This document shows positions 18,102 to 27,283 of a DNA stretch of 64,000 nt, piece by piece. The notes under the pieces were generated by a model. It was not told the DNA's origin, did not search any database, and saw nothing but the letters and a program-made list of their open reading frames with translations. The stretch comes from an uncultured Kiloniellaceae bacterium (GTDB taxonomy: Bacteria; Pseudomonadota; Alphaproteobacteria; Kiloniellales; Kiloniellaceae): NCBI GenBank assembly GCA_947500035.1, contig CANMQP010000006.1:38899-102898 (forward strand). Direction: 5' to 3'. A program made the position numbers and the translations under genes. Position 1 is the first letter of the stretch. Every line of letters starts with the position of its first letter.

Positions 18102-18549
18102 GGGTAAACCCCTCTCCTTCGGGTTCTGGTACCGCATCGCCGGTCGCGGCGAGCGTAATCCGAGGATCCCAATAATCGGCGTAGTGGACGATCTTTCCGC
18201 CCCGCGTCTCGATCACCGAGAGCCACTTCTGATCGTAGCGGGCGCCGGTGCGCCCTTCACCGCTGCCACGAAACTCCAATACCACTTTGTTGGGGTCAGC
18301 CATTTCGCTGACCCGCAGATCGAAGAAATCGTCGATGCGGATGAGATCGGGCAAGACCATCAGATAGCGCTCCAACGCATCGCGGCCCTCAATGCGGGTG
18401 ATGAAACCCGGCGGTGCGTAAGGCGCTTCAAACACGCAATCCTCGGCGAACATCTCGAGGAAGCTCTCTGCGTCCGGGTCGATCCGGGGGCCTAGGCCCT
18501 CACGCAGAATGTCGGTGAGACCTTCAAAACGGGTTTGTTCAAGAGTCAT
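18094..18549 (-). CDS. SnoaL-like (NTF2 fold) protein
   Basis: A 151-residue alpha+beta barrel protein. EMFAEDCVFEAPYAPP and FFDLRVSEMADPNKVVLEFRG are typical SnoaL-like segments, a family that includes polyketide cyclases and many uncharacterised enzymes. GGAG lies 7 bases ahead of the ATG. The gene is divergent from the TetR regulator and coupled to the NmrA-like gene, so the pair probably acts on a compound sensed by the TetR protein. Substrate unknown. Confidence 0.78.
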   Translation of the reverse strand: MTLEQTRFEGLTDILREGLGPRIDPDAESFLEMFAEDCVFEAPYAPPGFITRIEGRDALERYLMVLPDLIRIDDFFDLRVSEMADPNKVVLEFRGSGEGRTGARYDQKWLSVIETRGGKIVHYADYWDPRITLAATGDAVPEPEGEGFTRA

Positions 18550-18567
18550 TGACAAATCTCCTTTTTC

Positions 18568-18628
18568 GATGGAACGCTACCGTATCGACCATTTAGGGAT
18601 TATTTGGATGGAACGCAAGTGTATCGAC
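18568..18628. promoter_or_regulatory. Imperfect 22-bp direct repeat overlapping the TetR start, possible operator
   Basis: GATGGAACGC followed by a short variable part and GTATCGAC occurs at 18568-18589 and 18607-18628, identical at 19 of 22 bases and spaced 39 bp start to start. It lies in the divergent promoter region of the TetR and SnoaL genes. The second copy contains the ATG proposed for the TetR gene. Repeats of this kind are often bound by the adjacent TetR protein; that is inference. Confidence 0.5.
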
Positions 18629-19258
18629 GAAGATCTTGTGACCAGGCGTTCGCCAAGCGGCGCAGCAGTGATGCGCAAATCTGTCACCGATGCGCTCTCC
18701 CGTGCCTTCTTTGAGGAATGGGCACGGACGGGGTACGGCGCACTCAGTCTGGAAGCTGTGGCGAAGCGGGCCGGGGTTGGAAAAGCGGCGCTCTACCGGC
18801 GTTGGTCGTCAAAACATGAGATGGCGGTTCAGCTGATTAAAACGGTCGGTGTGGACCTCACGCCAATTCCCGACAGTGGAACGCTGATTGAGGATCTGCG
18901 GCTGATCCTTCTGTCTTTACGCCGGACACTGCGCCATCCCTTGATCCGGCGAATTCTGCCCGACCTTCACGCTGAAATGGCGAGATCCAGCGCTCTGAGC
19001 GCTGAGATCCGAACCACGCTGCAATATGAGCGCCGCGAACGCGGCAAAGTGATCGTGGACCGGGCCGTTGCGCGCGGTGAGTTGCCCAAAGACACGGATC
19101 GTGACCTCGCCAATGATGCGCTCGCAAGCATTCTCTATTGGCGGATCATTGTCACCGGCGGGCGCGTTAGCCCAGCTGAAATCAACAGGATCGTCCAGTT
19201 CATCGCAGCAGGTCTTGCGTCGGGTCAGACATTCAATTCGGAAAGCTCACGCCTCTGA
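18608..19258 (+). CDS. TetR family transcriptional regulator
   Basis: The N-terminal helix-turn-helix is GALSLEAVAKRAGVGKAALYRRW, a clear TetR signature, followed by KHEMAVQLI. The C-terminal ligand domain is all-helical (about residues 80-216). An ATG at 18608 gives 216 residues; the frame is open to 18509, and the extra part repeats the same short motif (MERYRID, then MERKCID), so it is probably not coding. It likely represses the divergent SnoaL/NmrA operon and itself. Confidence 0.85.
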   Translation: MERKCIDEDLVTRRSPSGAAVMRKSVTDALSRAFFEEWARTGYGALSLEAVAKRAGVGKAALYRRWSSKHEMAVQLIKTVGVDLTPIPDSGTLIEDLRLILLSLRRTLRHPLIRRILPDLHAEMARSSALSAEIRTTLQYERRERGKVIVDRAVARGELPKDTDRDLANDALASILYWRIIVTGGRVSPAEINRIVQFIAAGLASGQTFNSESSRL

Positions 19259-19284
19259 GGAGTCTGCTTCCCTGTGCAGCCCGG

Positions 19285-20034
19285 TCACGCTGCAAGTGCG
19301 ACGGCGTCAGCGCCGGCGGGCAGTCGCAGCGGGCAGCTCGGATCAGTGACAGCGCGCCAAATGGCCTGAACGACATCCTCAGGCTTTGTCCGCTCCTTAG
19401 CCGCAGTCTCTCCGAACGCGCTCATCACCTGGGCAACGAAGGCCTTGTAGTCCTCCGGCGCGTCGTCGGCCTGCCCCATCAATGCCATGGCATTGCTGCC
19501 GAAACGCGTTGCTGGAGCCTGGCCTGGCAACACCAGCCGCGTGCGGATGCCCAAAGGAGCAAGCTCAAGTGCGAGGCACTCCGTATAGGCGTTCACGGCG
19601 GCCTTGCTGGCCGTGTAGACCGGAAGCAGCGCGAGTGGCTTCAGCGTCACGCTGGACGAGACATTGACGATGACGCCTTCTCGCTTCGCGCGCATCTGTG
19701 GCAACACAGCACGGATCATCTCGAAGACACCAAAGGTGTTGGTGTCAAAGATCTTGCGGACAGTTTCCTCGGACGTGCCTTCAAAGCTGGACAGCCAGCC
19801 AATGCCGGCATTGTTGACAAGCGCGTCGATCGGGCCTGCCGTTTCGACCGCGTGAGCAATACTTTGGCGGTCGGTCACGTCGAGCTGCAGGACGCGCAGG
19901 CGTTCCGAGGCGGGCAAGAGAGACTCATCCGCTTTGCGCATCGTTGCGACGACGCACCAGCCTCGATCGAGGAAATAGCGCGCGGTCTCAAGCCCGAAGC
20001 CTGAGGAACATCCAGTGATCATGACGCTTTTCAT
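19285..20034 (-). CDS. Short-chain dehydrogenase/reductase
   Basis: Classical SDR of 249 residues: TGCSSGFGLETAR is the TGxxxGxG cofactor loop, NNAGIG the structural motif, and VYTASKAAV carries the YxxxK active site, with SSSVTLK upstream supplying the Ser. It lies divergent from the AraC gene, 95 bases apart, so that regulator probably controls it. The substrate cannot be inferred. Confidence 0.88.
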   Translation of the reverse strand: MKSVMITGCSSGFGLETARYFLDRGWCVVATMRKADESLLPASERLRVLQLDVTDRQSIAHAVETAGPIDALVNNAGIGWLSSFEGTSEETVRKIFDTNTFGVFEMIRAVLPQMRAKREGVIVNVSSSVTLKPLALLPVYTASKAAVNAYTECLALELAPLGIRTRLVLPGQAPATRFGSNAMALMGQADDAPEDYKAFVAQVMSAFGETAAKERTKPEDVVQAIWRAVTDPSCPLRLPAGADAVALAA

Positions 20035-20129
20035 AGCAAAGTCTCCTCCTGTTGGCTGTTCCTTATTTTGACGGAGGAAGAAGAATTATCTATAACGCGT
20101 AGTCCTTAATTTATTATCGAAAGTCCGAA

Positions 20130-21035
20130 ATGGCTGATCCGCTCTCGGAGATCATATCCCTTTTGCAACCACAAGCGCCCTTTTCGAAACTGGCGGAGGC
20201 GTCTGGCCCGTTCAGGGTGCGCCGCGATGATGTGAATGAAGTCTTTTACTGCATGCTTCTCTCGGGGCGGGCCTGTCTGGAGGTCGACGGTAAAGCGCCC
20301 GTGGAGCTGAGTACCGGTGATTTCGTACTTATCCCGGCTGTCTCTCCCTTCACGCTTTCCAGCCTCGACCCATCACCGCCGCCCGGTCTGGTCAGCCGCC
20401 CGATCCCCGGCGACGACGGCATCGTCCGGATCGGGCCGCCCGAGGGGCACGCAGATGTACAACTGCTGATCGGGTATTGCAGTTTTGCCAGCCCCGACGC
20501 CGAGCTGTTAGTGTCGCTTTTGCCCGACCGGGTAGTTGTGCGCGGCGAGGGCCGTCTCGCGACACTGGCCACACTGGTGCGAGACGAAGCGCGCGCAGAT
20601 CGTCCGGCCCGAGATGTCGTGGTTGAGCACCTCTTGCAGGTCTTGCTGATCGAGGCATTGCGGTCCTCAACGCAGTCGGAGGCATCTCCCGGCCTGTTGC
20701 GCGGCTTGGCCGACGCGAGGATCGGCCCAGCGCTAAGGGCGATCCACGCGGAACCCCAACAAGCCTGGAGCGTGCCCGAACTCGCGAATGAGGCGGGGCT
20801 GTCGCGCTCCGCCTTCTTTACACGCTTCAGCCGGATTGTCGGAGCGGCGCCTATGGGCTACCTGTCGAGCTGGCGGATGACGCTCGCAAAGCACATGCTG
20901 CGCTCCGGCCGCCACGCGATTGCAGAGATCACCGACAGGATCGGCTATGGCTCTGCCAGCGCTTTTAGTACAGCCTTCGCCCGTCACGTTGGCGTACCGC
21001 CCGCACGCTATGCGAAGTCCGCCGCCGGGATTTGA
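20130..21035 (+). CDS. AraC family transcriptional regulator with cupin-type sensor domain
   Basis: 301 residues. The N-terminal half (about 1-180) is a cupin-like sensor (YCMLLSGRACLEVDG, then LSTGDFVLIP), as in AraC regulators with a cupin_6 domain. The C-terminal AraC helix-turn-helix pair spans about 200-295: SVPELANEAGLSRSAFFTRFSRIVG and IAEITDRIGYGSASAFSTAFARHVG, cited here as two separate helices. It is divergent from an SDR gene and probably activates it in response to a small molecule. Confidence 0.88.
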   Translation: MADPLSEIISLLQPQAPFSKLAEASGPFRVRRDDVNEVFYCMLLSGRACLEVDGKAPVELSTGDFVLIPAVSPFTLSSLDPSPPPGLVSRPIPGDDGIVRIGPPEGHADVQLLIGYCSFASPDAELLVSLLPDRVVVRGEGRLATLATLVRDEARADRPARDVVVEHLLQVLLIEALRSSTQSEASPGLLRGLADARIGPALRAIHAEPQQAWSVPELANEAGLSRSAFFTRFSRIVGAAPMGYLSSWRMTLAKHMLRSGRHAIAEITDRIGYGSASAFSTAFARHVGVPPARYAKSAAGI

Positions 21036-21415
21036 TTCAACCGGCTAGGGGCCGGGCAGGAACTCACAAAACCCGAGTCTTGGTGACAGCTGGGCACCTG
21101 TGATGGTTCCACCGCGCGCGTGGCCTTCCATGCGCTTGCTTCCCCCCGAAATCATAAAGTGTGTCTACCGAAAAGGGCATTCCGCCCAAAAAAACGACAA
21201 ATACTTTTAGTTGCAAACTCTCATCGCACCAAAATACTAACCTCCTACACGTAAAGGAAAATTAGCGAAAAAATCCAATAGGTTGTTTTTGACGACGCTG
21301 TAGAAACGCAACAGTTCATAGTTCGGACATCTAGAATTTACCGTCTTTTAAAAGATAAGGCCTAAACCACTGTGAGTACACACACGCCTATTGTTACTTG
21401 AATGGAATTATTGAA
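21036..21415. other. Intergenic region without a convincing gene
   Basis: About 380 bases between the AraC gene and the Cache protein gene. The right half is AT-rich relative to its neighbours (runs such as AAAAAACG, TTTTTGACG, TTTTAAAAG) and is likely the promoter and leader of the Cache/chemoreceptor genes. No tRNA, repeat or supported ORF was seen. Confidence 0.5.
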
Positions 21416-21865
21416 ATGAAGACGAAGTTTATTGCGGCTCTGTTGAGCCTGGTTCTTGGCTTCACCTCGACTGCCATGGCCAACACCAACGCCTCCCCGG
21501 ACGAAGCCAAGGCAATGGCTGTCAAGGCGGCAGAATACATGCAGCAGAACGGTGATGATGCCGCGATCGCAGCCTTCATGGCTCCCGGTGGCGAATGGCA
21601 CGACCGTGACCTCTATGTCTTCGTTATCGGCAACGACGGCACCATGATGGCGCACGGCGCCAAGGCCACCCTGGTCGGCCGTAACGTCAATGCTCTGAAA
21701 GATGTCGACGGCAAGGCTTTCGTGGCCGAATTCCTGAAAATCGACGGCGAAGACTGGGTCGACTACAAGTGGCAGAACCCGACGACCAAAGCGGTTGAAG
21801 CCAAGACCAGCTACATCGTGCGGGTCGGCGACAAGGTTGTCGGCGTGGGCGCTTACGCTCAGTAA
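21416..21865 (+). CDS. Periplasmic single-Cache-type sensor protein
   Basis: 149 residues starting with a clear Sec signal peptide (KTKFIAALLSLVLGFTSTAMA, cleavage after AMA). The mature part has a Cache-type core: GEWHDRDLYVFVIGNDG, then MMAHGAK and LVGRNV, closing with SYIVRVGDKVVGVGAY. Cache domains bind small ligands in the periplasm. Here the domain is secreted free rather than tethered. A chemoreceptor gene follows 132 bases downstream, so it may act as a ligand-binding partner. An upstream in-frame ATG at 21398 would spoil the signal peptide. Confidence 0.8.
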   Translation: MKTKFIAALLSLVLGFTSTAMANTNASPDEAKAMAVKAAEYMQQNGDDAAIAAFMAPGGEWHDRDLYVFVIGNDGTMMAHGAKATLVGRNVNALKDVDGKAFVAEFLKIDGEDWVDYKWQNPTTKAVEAKTSYIVRVGDKVVGVGAYAQ

Positions 21866-21997
21866 AATCCCCCGCCTTTCGGTGTGGCGGCAAAGAACGC
21901 GCGGCCACACTTTTGTATGCGCAAGTGAACCCGGATCCCAACTGCCCCTTGAAGGCGGGCGCGATCCGGGATCACCGTCACTCAGGTAGAAACGCAA

Positions 21998-23731
21998 ATG
22001 TTCCAGCTCAGTAACGCTTCGATCCGCACCAAGTCCCTCATCGCGCCGGGCCTCGCCGTCCTTGCGATGCTTGCCGTGACCGCCGCTTTCCTCGTCAGCT
22101 TCGAGCGCAGCAGCGCTCTTGAGACGGAAGCTGAAGCAGCCGTCGTGAAGGCAACAGCGATCGACGCAGTCAGGGCCGATCTGAATCTGGCGCATGCGCT
22201 GGTCCTGCGCTCTACCCTCTGGACCGCCAATTCGGTCCCTCAGGAAAACATCGATAAGGTCTCGGCGCACGCCCGCGAAGTGCTGGAGCGCATGCGCTCG
22301 GGTGTCGACAGCCTGCTGGCCGCTGCGCGCGAAGCTGGGGGCGAGGCAGGAGTCGAAGCCGGGGACGAAGGCGCCGAAGAAAACCCGACCCCGCTGGACG
22401 CGGTGTCTCAGGGACTGCTGGCCTATAGCACCGTCAGCGCTGCCGTCCTTGACGACTTGGCCATCGATCCCTTCCTCGCGACCATGTCGCTCAACGATGC
22501 GGAAGATAAACTCAACGAACTTTCGGCCCTTCTGGCCGAGACAGCGAATTCCATGCAGACCCGCGCCGAAGACCTCCAGCGTCAGGCGAAGGCCAGTCTG
22601 GTGCAGCAGCTCGTGATCGTTCTCTCGGTCCTGGCCGTCGGCGCCGCCATGTCGCTGGGCGCCGCCTTCATGATGGCCCGCGCCATCGCGGGTCCGGTGA
22701 CCGGCCTGACCGCCGTCATGACCCGCCTTGCCGACAAGGACACCGGCGTCGAGATCCCCAACCGCAATCAGAAAGACGAGATCGGCCAGATGGCCGGCGC
22801 GGTCCAGATCTTCAAAGACAACGCAATCGAGCAGCAGCGCCTCGAAGAGGCCGCCGCCGCCGAGAGCGCCGCGAAGGAACAGCGCGCCGCGGCCATCGAG
22901 AAACTGATCGGCGGTTTCGACCAGGCTGTTTCCGACATTCTTCAGTCGGTTTCCAACTCCGCCAGCGGCCTCGACGAGACCGCGCAGCGCATGTCCGCGG
23001 TCGCCGAACAGACCAAGACCCAGTCCAACGCCGCGGCCTCGGCCTCGGCTCAGACCACGGAAAACGTTCAGACCGTCGCCGCCGCTTCGGAAGAGCTCGC
23101 CAGCTCGATCCAGGAGATCAGCCGGCAGGTGGCCCAATCCAAGGACATCGCCGACGAAGCGGTTTCGGAAGCCAAGGGCACCAACGAAAAGGTTCAGGGG
23201 CTGGCCGAGATGGCGAAGAAAATCAGCGAAGTGGTGACACTTATCCAGGATATCGCGGAGCAGACCAACCTGCTCGCGCTGAATGCCACCATTGAAGCGG
23301 CCCGCGCTGGCGAAGCCGGCAAGGGCTTTGCCGTGGTCGCCAGCGAGGTCAAGAACCTCGCCACCCAGACCGCGGGCGCCACCGAGGAGATCGGTGCCCA
23401 GGTCAGTTCGATCCAGGACGCCACCAACGGCGCGGCGGAGGCCATCTCCAGCATCGGCGGCACGATCGAGAAGATCAACGAGATCACCACCGGCATCGCC
23501 GCCGCGGTCGAGGAGCAAAGCGCGGCCACCGGCGAGATTTCCAGCAACGCACAACGCGCTGCCAGCGGCACTCAGGAAACCGCCAGCACTGTCACCGAGG
23601 TGGCCGAAGCCGCCGGACAGACCGGCAGCGCCTCGGGCGAAGTCCTGCATGCAGCCCGGGAACTCAGCAGCCAGTCCGACAATCTGCGCAGCGAGATCGA
23701 ACAGTTCCTGAGCGGGATCCGGGCGGCTTAG
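21998..23731 (+). CDS. Methyl-accepting chemotaxis protein
   Basis: 577 residues. Transmembrane helices lie at about 13-35 and 202-226, flanking a helical periplasmic domain with an acidic Gly/Glu stretch near 112-130. A HAMP domain follows (about 228-280), then the signalling coiled coil, with the conserved tip [20 protein letters not shown] around 420. It relays a periplasmic signal to CheA/CheW. It follows the secreted Cache protein, possibly its ligand-binding partner. A strong terminator ends the gene. Confidence 0.93.
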   Translation: MFQLSNASIRTKSLIAPGLAVLAMLAVTAAFLVSFERSSALETEAEAAVVKATAIDAVRADLNLAHALVLRSTLWTANSVPQENIDKVSAHAREVLERMRSGVDSLLAAAREAGGEAGVEAGDEGAEENPTPLDAVSQGLLAYSTVSAAVLDDLAIDPFLATMSLNDAEDKLNELSALLAETANSMQTRAEDLQRQAKASLVQQLVIVLSVLAVGAAMSLGAAFMMARAIAGPVTGLTAVMTRLADKDTGVEIPNRNQKDEIGQMAGAVQIFKDNAIEQQRLEEAAAAESAAKEQRAAAIEKLIGGFDQAVSDILQSVSNSASGLDETAQRMSAVAEQTKTQSNAAASASAQTTENVQTVAAASEELASSIQEISRQVAQSKDIADEAVSEAKGTNEKVQGLAEMAKKISEVVTLIQDIAEQTNLLALNATIEAARAGEAGKGFAVVASEVKNLATQTAGATEEIGAQVSSIQDATNGAAEAISSIGGTIEKINEITTGIAAAVEEQSAATGEISSNAQRAASGTQETASTVTEVAEAAGQTGSASGEVLHAARELSSQSDNLRSEIEQFLSGIRAA

Positions 23732-23764
23732 TCCGGGCTCGATAATCCTCCCGAAACAGCTTCG

Positions 23765-23803
23765 AACGGCGCTTGATCCACCGGGATCAGGCGCCGTTTT
23801 GCT
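23765..23803 (+). terminator. Rho-independent terminator after the chemoreceptor gene
   Basis: A long stem with arms AACGGCGC-TTGATCC and GGGATCA-G-GCGCCGTT (23765-23798) is followed by TTTTGCTTT. It lies 33 bases after the chemoreceptor stop. The complementary strand gives a weaker signal for the convergent PEP-CTERM gene. Confidence 0.8.
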
Positions 23804-23835
23804 TTAGCGCCAGGAAGCTGCGCAAACGGGAGGGC

Positions 23836-24540
23836 TCACGTGCGCCGCTTAAGCAACCCCTCTGCACGCCGCCGGCGCATCACGCCGAGGCCGACCAGGC
23901 CGAAGCCCAGCAGCGCGAGACTCGCAGGCTCCGGAATTGCCACCGCGCCCGGCAGCCTGACGTCGCCCGAGACGCGGATCTCGTAGTCACCGGTGGTGCC
24001 CCGCACCATCTCCAAGCGCGTGTCGTCGTCCCGCGACGTCCACGGGCGGCCGGTATAGTAGCTGTGCTCTCCGGCGCGGGCTTCCGCTTCTCGCAGGATC
24101 CAGTCGGATATGGCGATCACATAACTGCCGGCTTCCAGATCCAGCGACAGGAAAGAATCAAAACTCAGGTCGTTGAAGGCCAATTTTGATCCGTCGTTGC
24201 CTGTGGGGCCGTAGGCGTCGCTGTCCCCGCCCCGCCACTTTCCAAGCATACCAAGATCGCCGAGCGAATCGAATTCAAACAAATGAATGTCCGTATTCAA
24301 GCCGGAAATTGATCCCCAGTTTCCGCCGAGCACACCGAATGACAGGACATCGATTTCGATCCTGCCGGCGGTTACTACCTCGAACCTGTGGTAGTTGATG
24401 GTGATCCCCTGATTTCCGCCGGGAATGTCCGAAATAGATCCCGAAAACAGCGGCCCCGCCTCGGCCTGATGCGTAATTGCAAATCCGGACAGAAGCCCGA
24501 TTGCGAGAGCTAAACTCCTAAACGACGCCGCGCCCGACAT
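23836..24540 (-). CDS. PEP-CTERM sorting-domain exoprotein
   Basis: 234 residues. The N-terminus is a signal peptide ending HQAEA. The C-terminus is a PEP-CTERM tail: IPEPASLALLGFGLVGLGV, then an Arg-rich end (MRRRRAEG). The middle (VLSFGVLGGNWGS, LEAGSYVIAISDW) is beta-rich, like pre-peptidase-type domains. Such proteins are processed by an exosortase and are linked to extracellular polysaccharide; no exosortase gene is in the window. AAGGGGAA precedes the ATG. Confidence 0.85.
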   Translation of the reverse strand: MSGAASFRSLALAIGLLSGFAITHQAEAGPLFSGSISDIPGGNQGITINYHRFEVVTAGRIEIDVLSFGVLGGNWGSISGLNTDIHLFEFDSLGDLGMLGKWRGGDSDAYGPTGNDGSKLAFNDLSFDSFLSLDLEAGSYVIAISDWILREAEARAGEHSYYTGRPWTSRDDDTRLEMVRGTTGDYEIRVSGDVRLPGAVAIPEPASLALLGFGLVGLGVMRRRRAEGLLKRRT

Positions 24541-24816
24541 GGCAAATTCCCCTTGGCATTATGATTGCTGACGATTTTTTTGCAGTGAGTCAAACCCCTG
24601 CCTGCCACGCCCGAGCCGCAGCGGGATCCCCAAGACACTTACTCGCAAGGGTTTAAATCAGATACAGCCGGTGATAGCATTGGAAATAAGTGGAAAAGTG
24701 AAACCCCGGCTTTGCGCACCAGCCTGCTCAGGCCTCTCCGTGTCCGAGCTGAGCTCGGGATAACACGGCACTCTTCAGCAAGATCGGCGTTTCACAATCA
24801 AAGAAGGCATCTCAAA

Positions 24817-25212
24817 GTGCTTCGACTCAAAGCAAATCCTTTGACCCGTTACAAAAGCCTGCTCGTGACCCTTGCGGTCTGCCAGGCCGTCACCGGCGGC
24901 GTCATGTACGCAATGCCGGAGTTGTTCGTCCTGCGTTTGGATTTCCGCGCCGACCAGGTGGCCGAGATCGAGCGGAACGTGCGTTGGGTGATACTGCTGC
25001 TGGCGCTTTTCACTTTTATTGTCCTGAAGATAGAAGCGGTGCGGCACAAACGATGGCTGCACTTCGCGCTTGGCGCCACTTGGCTTGCCTTTGTCGTGAT
25101 CAGCATCATCGAGGTGAGCTTCGGCTATGTGGAACTGAGCAACCTCTTCTGGTTTCTCTCCGGCGCCTTTTGCCTGTCGCACATTCTTTTGGCCACTTCG
25201 CTCAAGGACTAA
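24817..25212 (+). CDS. Small multi-pass membrane protein, function unknown
   Basis: From the GTG at 24817 (AGAAGG 8 bases upstream) the protein has 131 residues and four hydrophobic segments, at about 13-30, 46-62, 74-95 and 105-125. The middle shows NVRWVILLLALFTFIVLKIE. I do not recognise a family. The frame is open to 24712, but that part lacks hydrophobic segments and looks non-coding. It lies on its own between a PEP-CTERM gene and a phosphodiesterase gene; no operon link is obvious. Confidence 0.55.
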   Translation: MLRLKANPLTRYKSLLVTLAVCQAVTGGVMYAMPELFVLRLDFRADQVAEIERNVRWVILLLALFTFIVLKIEAVRHKRWLHFALGATWLAFVVISIIEVSFGYVELSNLFWFLSGAFCLSHILLATSLKD

Positions 25213-25320
25213 ATCATCGGCGGGGGCCATTCGAGCCTCTTGAGAAGAGAACTGTCGCAATAGCGTCATCGATAGATGATACTTCATCTGAAAATCGATG
25301 ATGAACGAAAGTCAGGTCTC

Positions 25321-26574
25321 ATGCGCACGCCACTTCTCCTCGCTCTCTTCGCCGGACTGGTCACCACGTCAGCCGGGATCTCCACCTCCATCTCCACTTC
25401 CGCCAGCGCGGAGGGTCACGCCTCCGGTTCGGTCCAAATCGGCCCGCGCCCGTTTTTTCTGGTGGATCAGATGGCGCCGGGCGAGCTGAAAACGAAACTG
25501 CAATCCTGCAGCGCCGGTCCCTTCGCGAAATCCGACTGGTCGATCGGCCACAGGGGCGCACCGCTGCAGTTCCCGGAACACACCGAAGAGTCCTACCGGG
25601 CGGCTGCGCGCATGGGCGCGGGCATCCTGGAATGCGACGTGACCTTCACCAAAGACCGCGAGCTGGTCTGCCGCCACGCCCAGAACGACCTGCACACCAC
25701 CACCAATATTCTGGCCACGCCCCTGGCGCAGAACTGCACGGCGCCCTTTACGCCCGCCAGCGGGAGCAAAAAAGCAGACGCGGAATGCCGCGCCTCGGAC
25801 ATCACCCTGGCGGAGTTCAGGAGTCTCACCGGCAAGATGGACGCTGCGGACAGGACGGCCGGGACGGTCGAAGACTACATGGACGGCACCGCCAGGTTCC
25901 GCACCGATCTCTACGCCGGCAAGGGCAGTCTGATGACCCACGCGGAATCCATCGAGCTCTTCAAGGAACTGGGCGTGAAGTTCACCCCCGAACTGAAGTC
26001 GCCCAGCGTCTCCATGCCTTACGAGGGCGACTATACCCAGGCCATGTACGCCCAGCAGATGATCGACGAGTACAAGAAGGCCGGTGTCCCGCCGTCGGAC
26101 GTCTTTGCCCAGTCCTTCAATCTCGAGGACGTGCTCTACTGGATCGAGAAGGAACCGGAGTTCGGCAAGCAGGCCGTCTATCTGGACAACTCCTACCGTG
26201 ACAGCAACTGGTCCCCGGAGAGCGAGAGCTCCTGGCGCCACAGCATGACCGAGCTGAAGGAAATGGGCGTCAACTACATCGCTCCGCCGCTGTGGGTTCT
26301 GGTAAAGCTCGAGGGGGAAAAGATGGTGCCCTCGCTCTATGCCGAACGCGCCAAAGAGGCCGGCCTCAAGATCATATCCTGGACCGCCGAACGCTCCGGC
26401 TTCCTGACCGGCGGCGGCGGCTGGTACTTCCAGACGGTCAAGGATCAGATCGACAATGAAGGCGATGTCTTCGAACTGATGCACGTCCTGCATCAGGACG
26501 TCGGCATCGCGGGTCTCTTCTCCGACTGGCCCGCGACGACGACCTACTACGCGAATTGCTTCGGGCTGAAGTAG
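25321..26574 (+). CDS. Glycerophosphodiester phosphodiesterase family protein (periplasmic)
   Basis: 417 residues with a signal peptide ([18 protein letters not shown], then Ser/Thr-rich). The TIM-barrel core shows [19 protein letters not shown] (HR dyad), [13 protein letters not shown] (metal-binding E-x-D) and LVCRHAQND (second His), the GDPD catalytic set. It probably cleaves glycerophosphodiesters into glycerol-3-phosphate in the periplasm. The ATG at 25321 gives the signal peptide; an earlier start would bury it. A bidirectional terminator follows. Confidence 0.88.
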   Translation: MRTPLLLALFAGLVTTSAGISTSISTSASAEGHASGSVQIGPRPFFLVDQMAPGELKTKLQSCSAGPFAKSDWSIGHRGAPLQFPEHTEESYRAAARMGAGILECDVTFTKDRELVCRHAQNDLHTTTNILATPLAQNCTAPFTPASGSKKADAECRASDITLAEFRSLTGKMDAADRTAGTVEDYMDGTARFRTDLYAGKGSLMTHAESIELFKELGVKFTPELKSPSVSMPYEGDYTQAMYAQQMIDEYKKAGVPPSDVFAQSFNLEDVLYWIEKEPEFGKQAVYLDNSYRDSNWSPESESSWRHSMTELKEMGVNYIAPPLWVLVKLEGEKMVPSLYAERAKEAGLKIISWTAERSGFLTGGGGWYFQTVKDQIDNEGDVFELMHVLHQDVGIAGLFSDWPATTTYYANCFGLK

Positions 26575-26608
26575 GAAAACCCGCGACTTAAACGCGCCTG
26601 GCGTGAAA

Positions 26609-26631
26609 CGGCGGTCCCCGAGGGACCGCCG
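26609..26631. terminator. Hairpin between convergent genes
   Basis: A perfect 10-bp stem CGGCGGTCCC/GGGACCGCCG with a three-base loop sits between the GDPD stop (26574) and the PEP-CTERM stop (26636). It lacks a long T-run, so efficiency is uncertain, but placement fits a bidirectional terminator. Confidence 0.6.
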
Positions 26632-26635
26632 CCCG

Positions 26636-27283
26636 TTAGACTGGACCCACCTTCCGGCGGCTGCGAAGCTTCGCGGCTCCAAAGCCCAAAAGACCTAGGC
26701 CGAAGAGCGCAAAACTTGCCGGCTCGGGAACCGAAGTCGTTGGACCTTCGAACCTGAAGTTGTCGATCGCGATGACCGAAACGTTGTCGGAGGTGTCGGT
26801 CACCCGCACCCGCCCGATCAGACCCGCATCGGCTTCGAAGCCAATGAAGGTGAAACCGAAAGGCGCGCTCGTTTCATTGATAAAAAAGAGAGAGTTATCG
26901 AAGAGGTCGAAGAACTCCACGCTGAAGGCGTCTTCCTCGAACAGAAAGCCCACTTCGATACCGGCGCGTTGCGCGCCTTCGCCAAGTTCAATATCGAAAA
27001 AACCAAAGTTGGTATTGGTGCCGATTTTCTCGTCCGGGCCCACATCGAAGGGACTGTAACGAAAGACATTGTCGTTGGTGTTGTAGGTATTCCCGTCAAA
27101 TTCGACCGGCGCCGGATTACCGAAGACCGGTAAAAACAGTCCATCGAAGGTCGTGACCGTCTCCGACCCGCTGAAATCACCGACCCCGATTTGCCCCGCC
27201 GCCGCTATCCCCGGCATTCCGACAAGCGCCATCCCAAACAACACCACACCGACCAGGGACGTTCGCAAATTTTGAATCCACAT
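26636..27283 (-). CDS. PEP-CTERM sorting-domain protein
   Basis: 215 residues from the ATG at 27283 (AGGTGG about 10 bases upstream). A signal peptide (LRTSLVGVVLFGMALVGMPG, then IAAAG) is followed by a beta-rich extracellular domain (FNFEGP-type strands such as SVIAIDNFRFEGP) and a C-terminal VPEPASFALFGLGLLGFGA plus Arg/Lys-rich tail, the PEP-CTERM signal. An upstream in-frame ATG at 27466 would add a non-hydrophobic stretch ahead of the signal peptide. Probably exported and anchored or released by an exosortase. This is the second such protein in the window. Confidence 0.85.
   Translation of the reverse strand: MWIQNLRTSLVGVVLFGMALVGMPGIAAAGQIGVGDFSGSETVTTFDGLFLPVFGNPAPVEFDGNTYNTNDNVFRYSPFDVGPDEKIGTNTNFGFFDIELGEGAQRAGIEVGFLFEEDAFSVEFFDLFDNSLFFINETSAPFGFTFIGFEADAGLIGRVRVTDTSDNVSVIAIDNFRFEGPTTSVPEPASFALFGLGLLGFGAAKLRSRRKVGPV

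Noticed and set aside
21362..23650. 762-residue open frame on the minus strand over the Cache and MCP genes
   Set aside because: Leu/Gly/Arg-rich antisense reading with no domain; the plus strand gives clear signal peptide and MCP motifs.
25369..26682. Long minus-strand frame over the phosphodiesterase gene
   Set aside because: No family features; the plus frame has complete GDPD motifs and a signal peptide.
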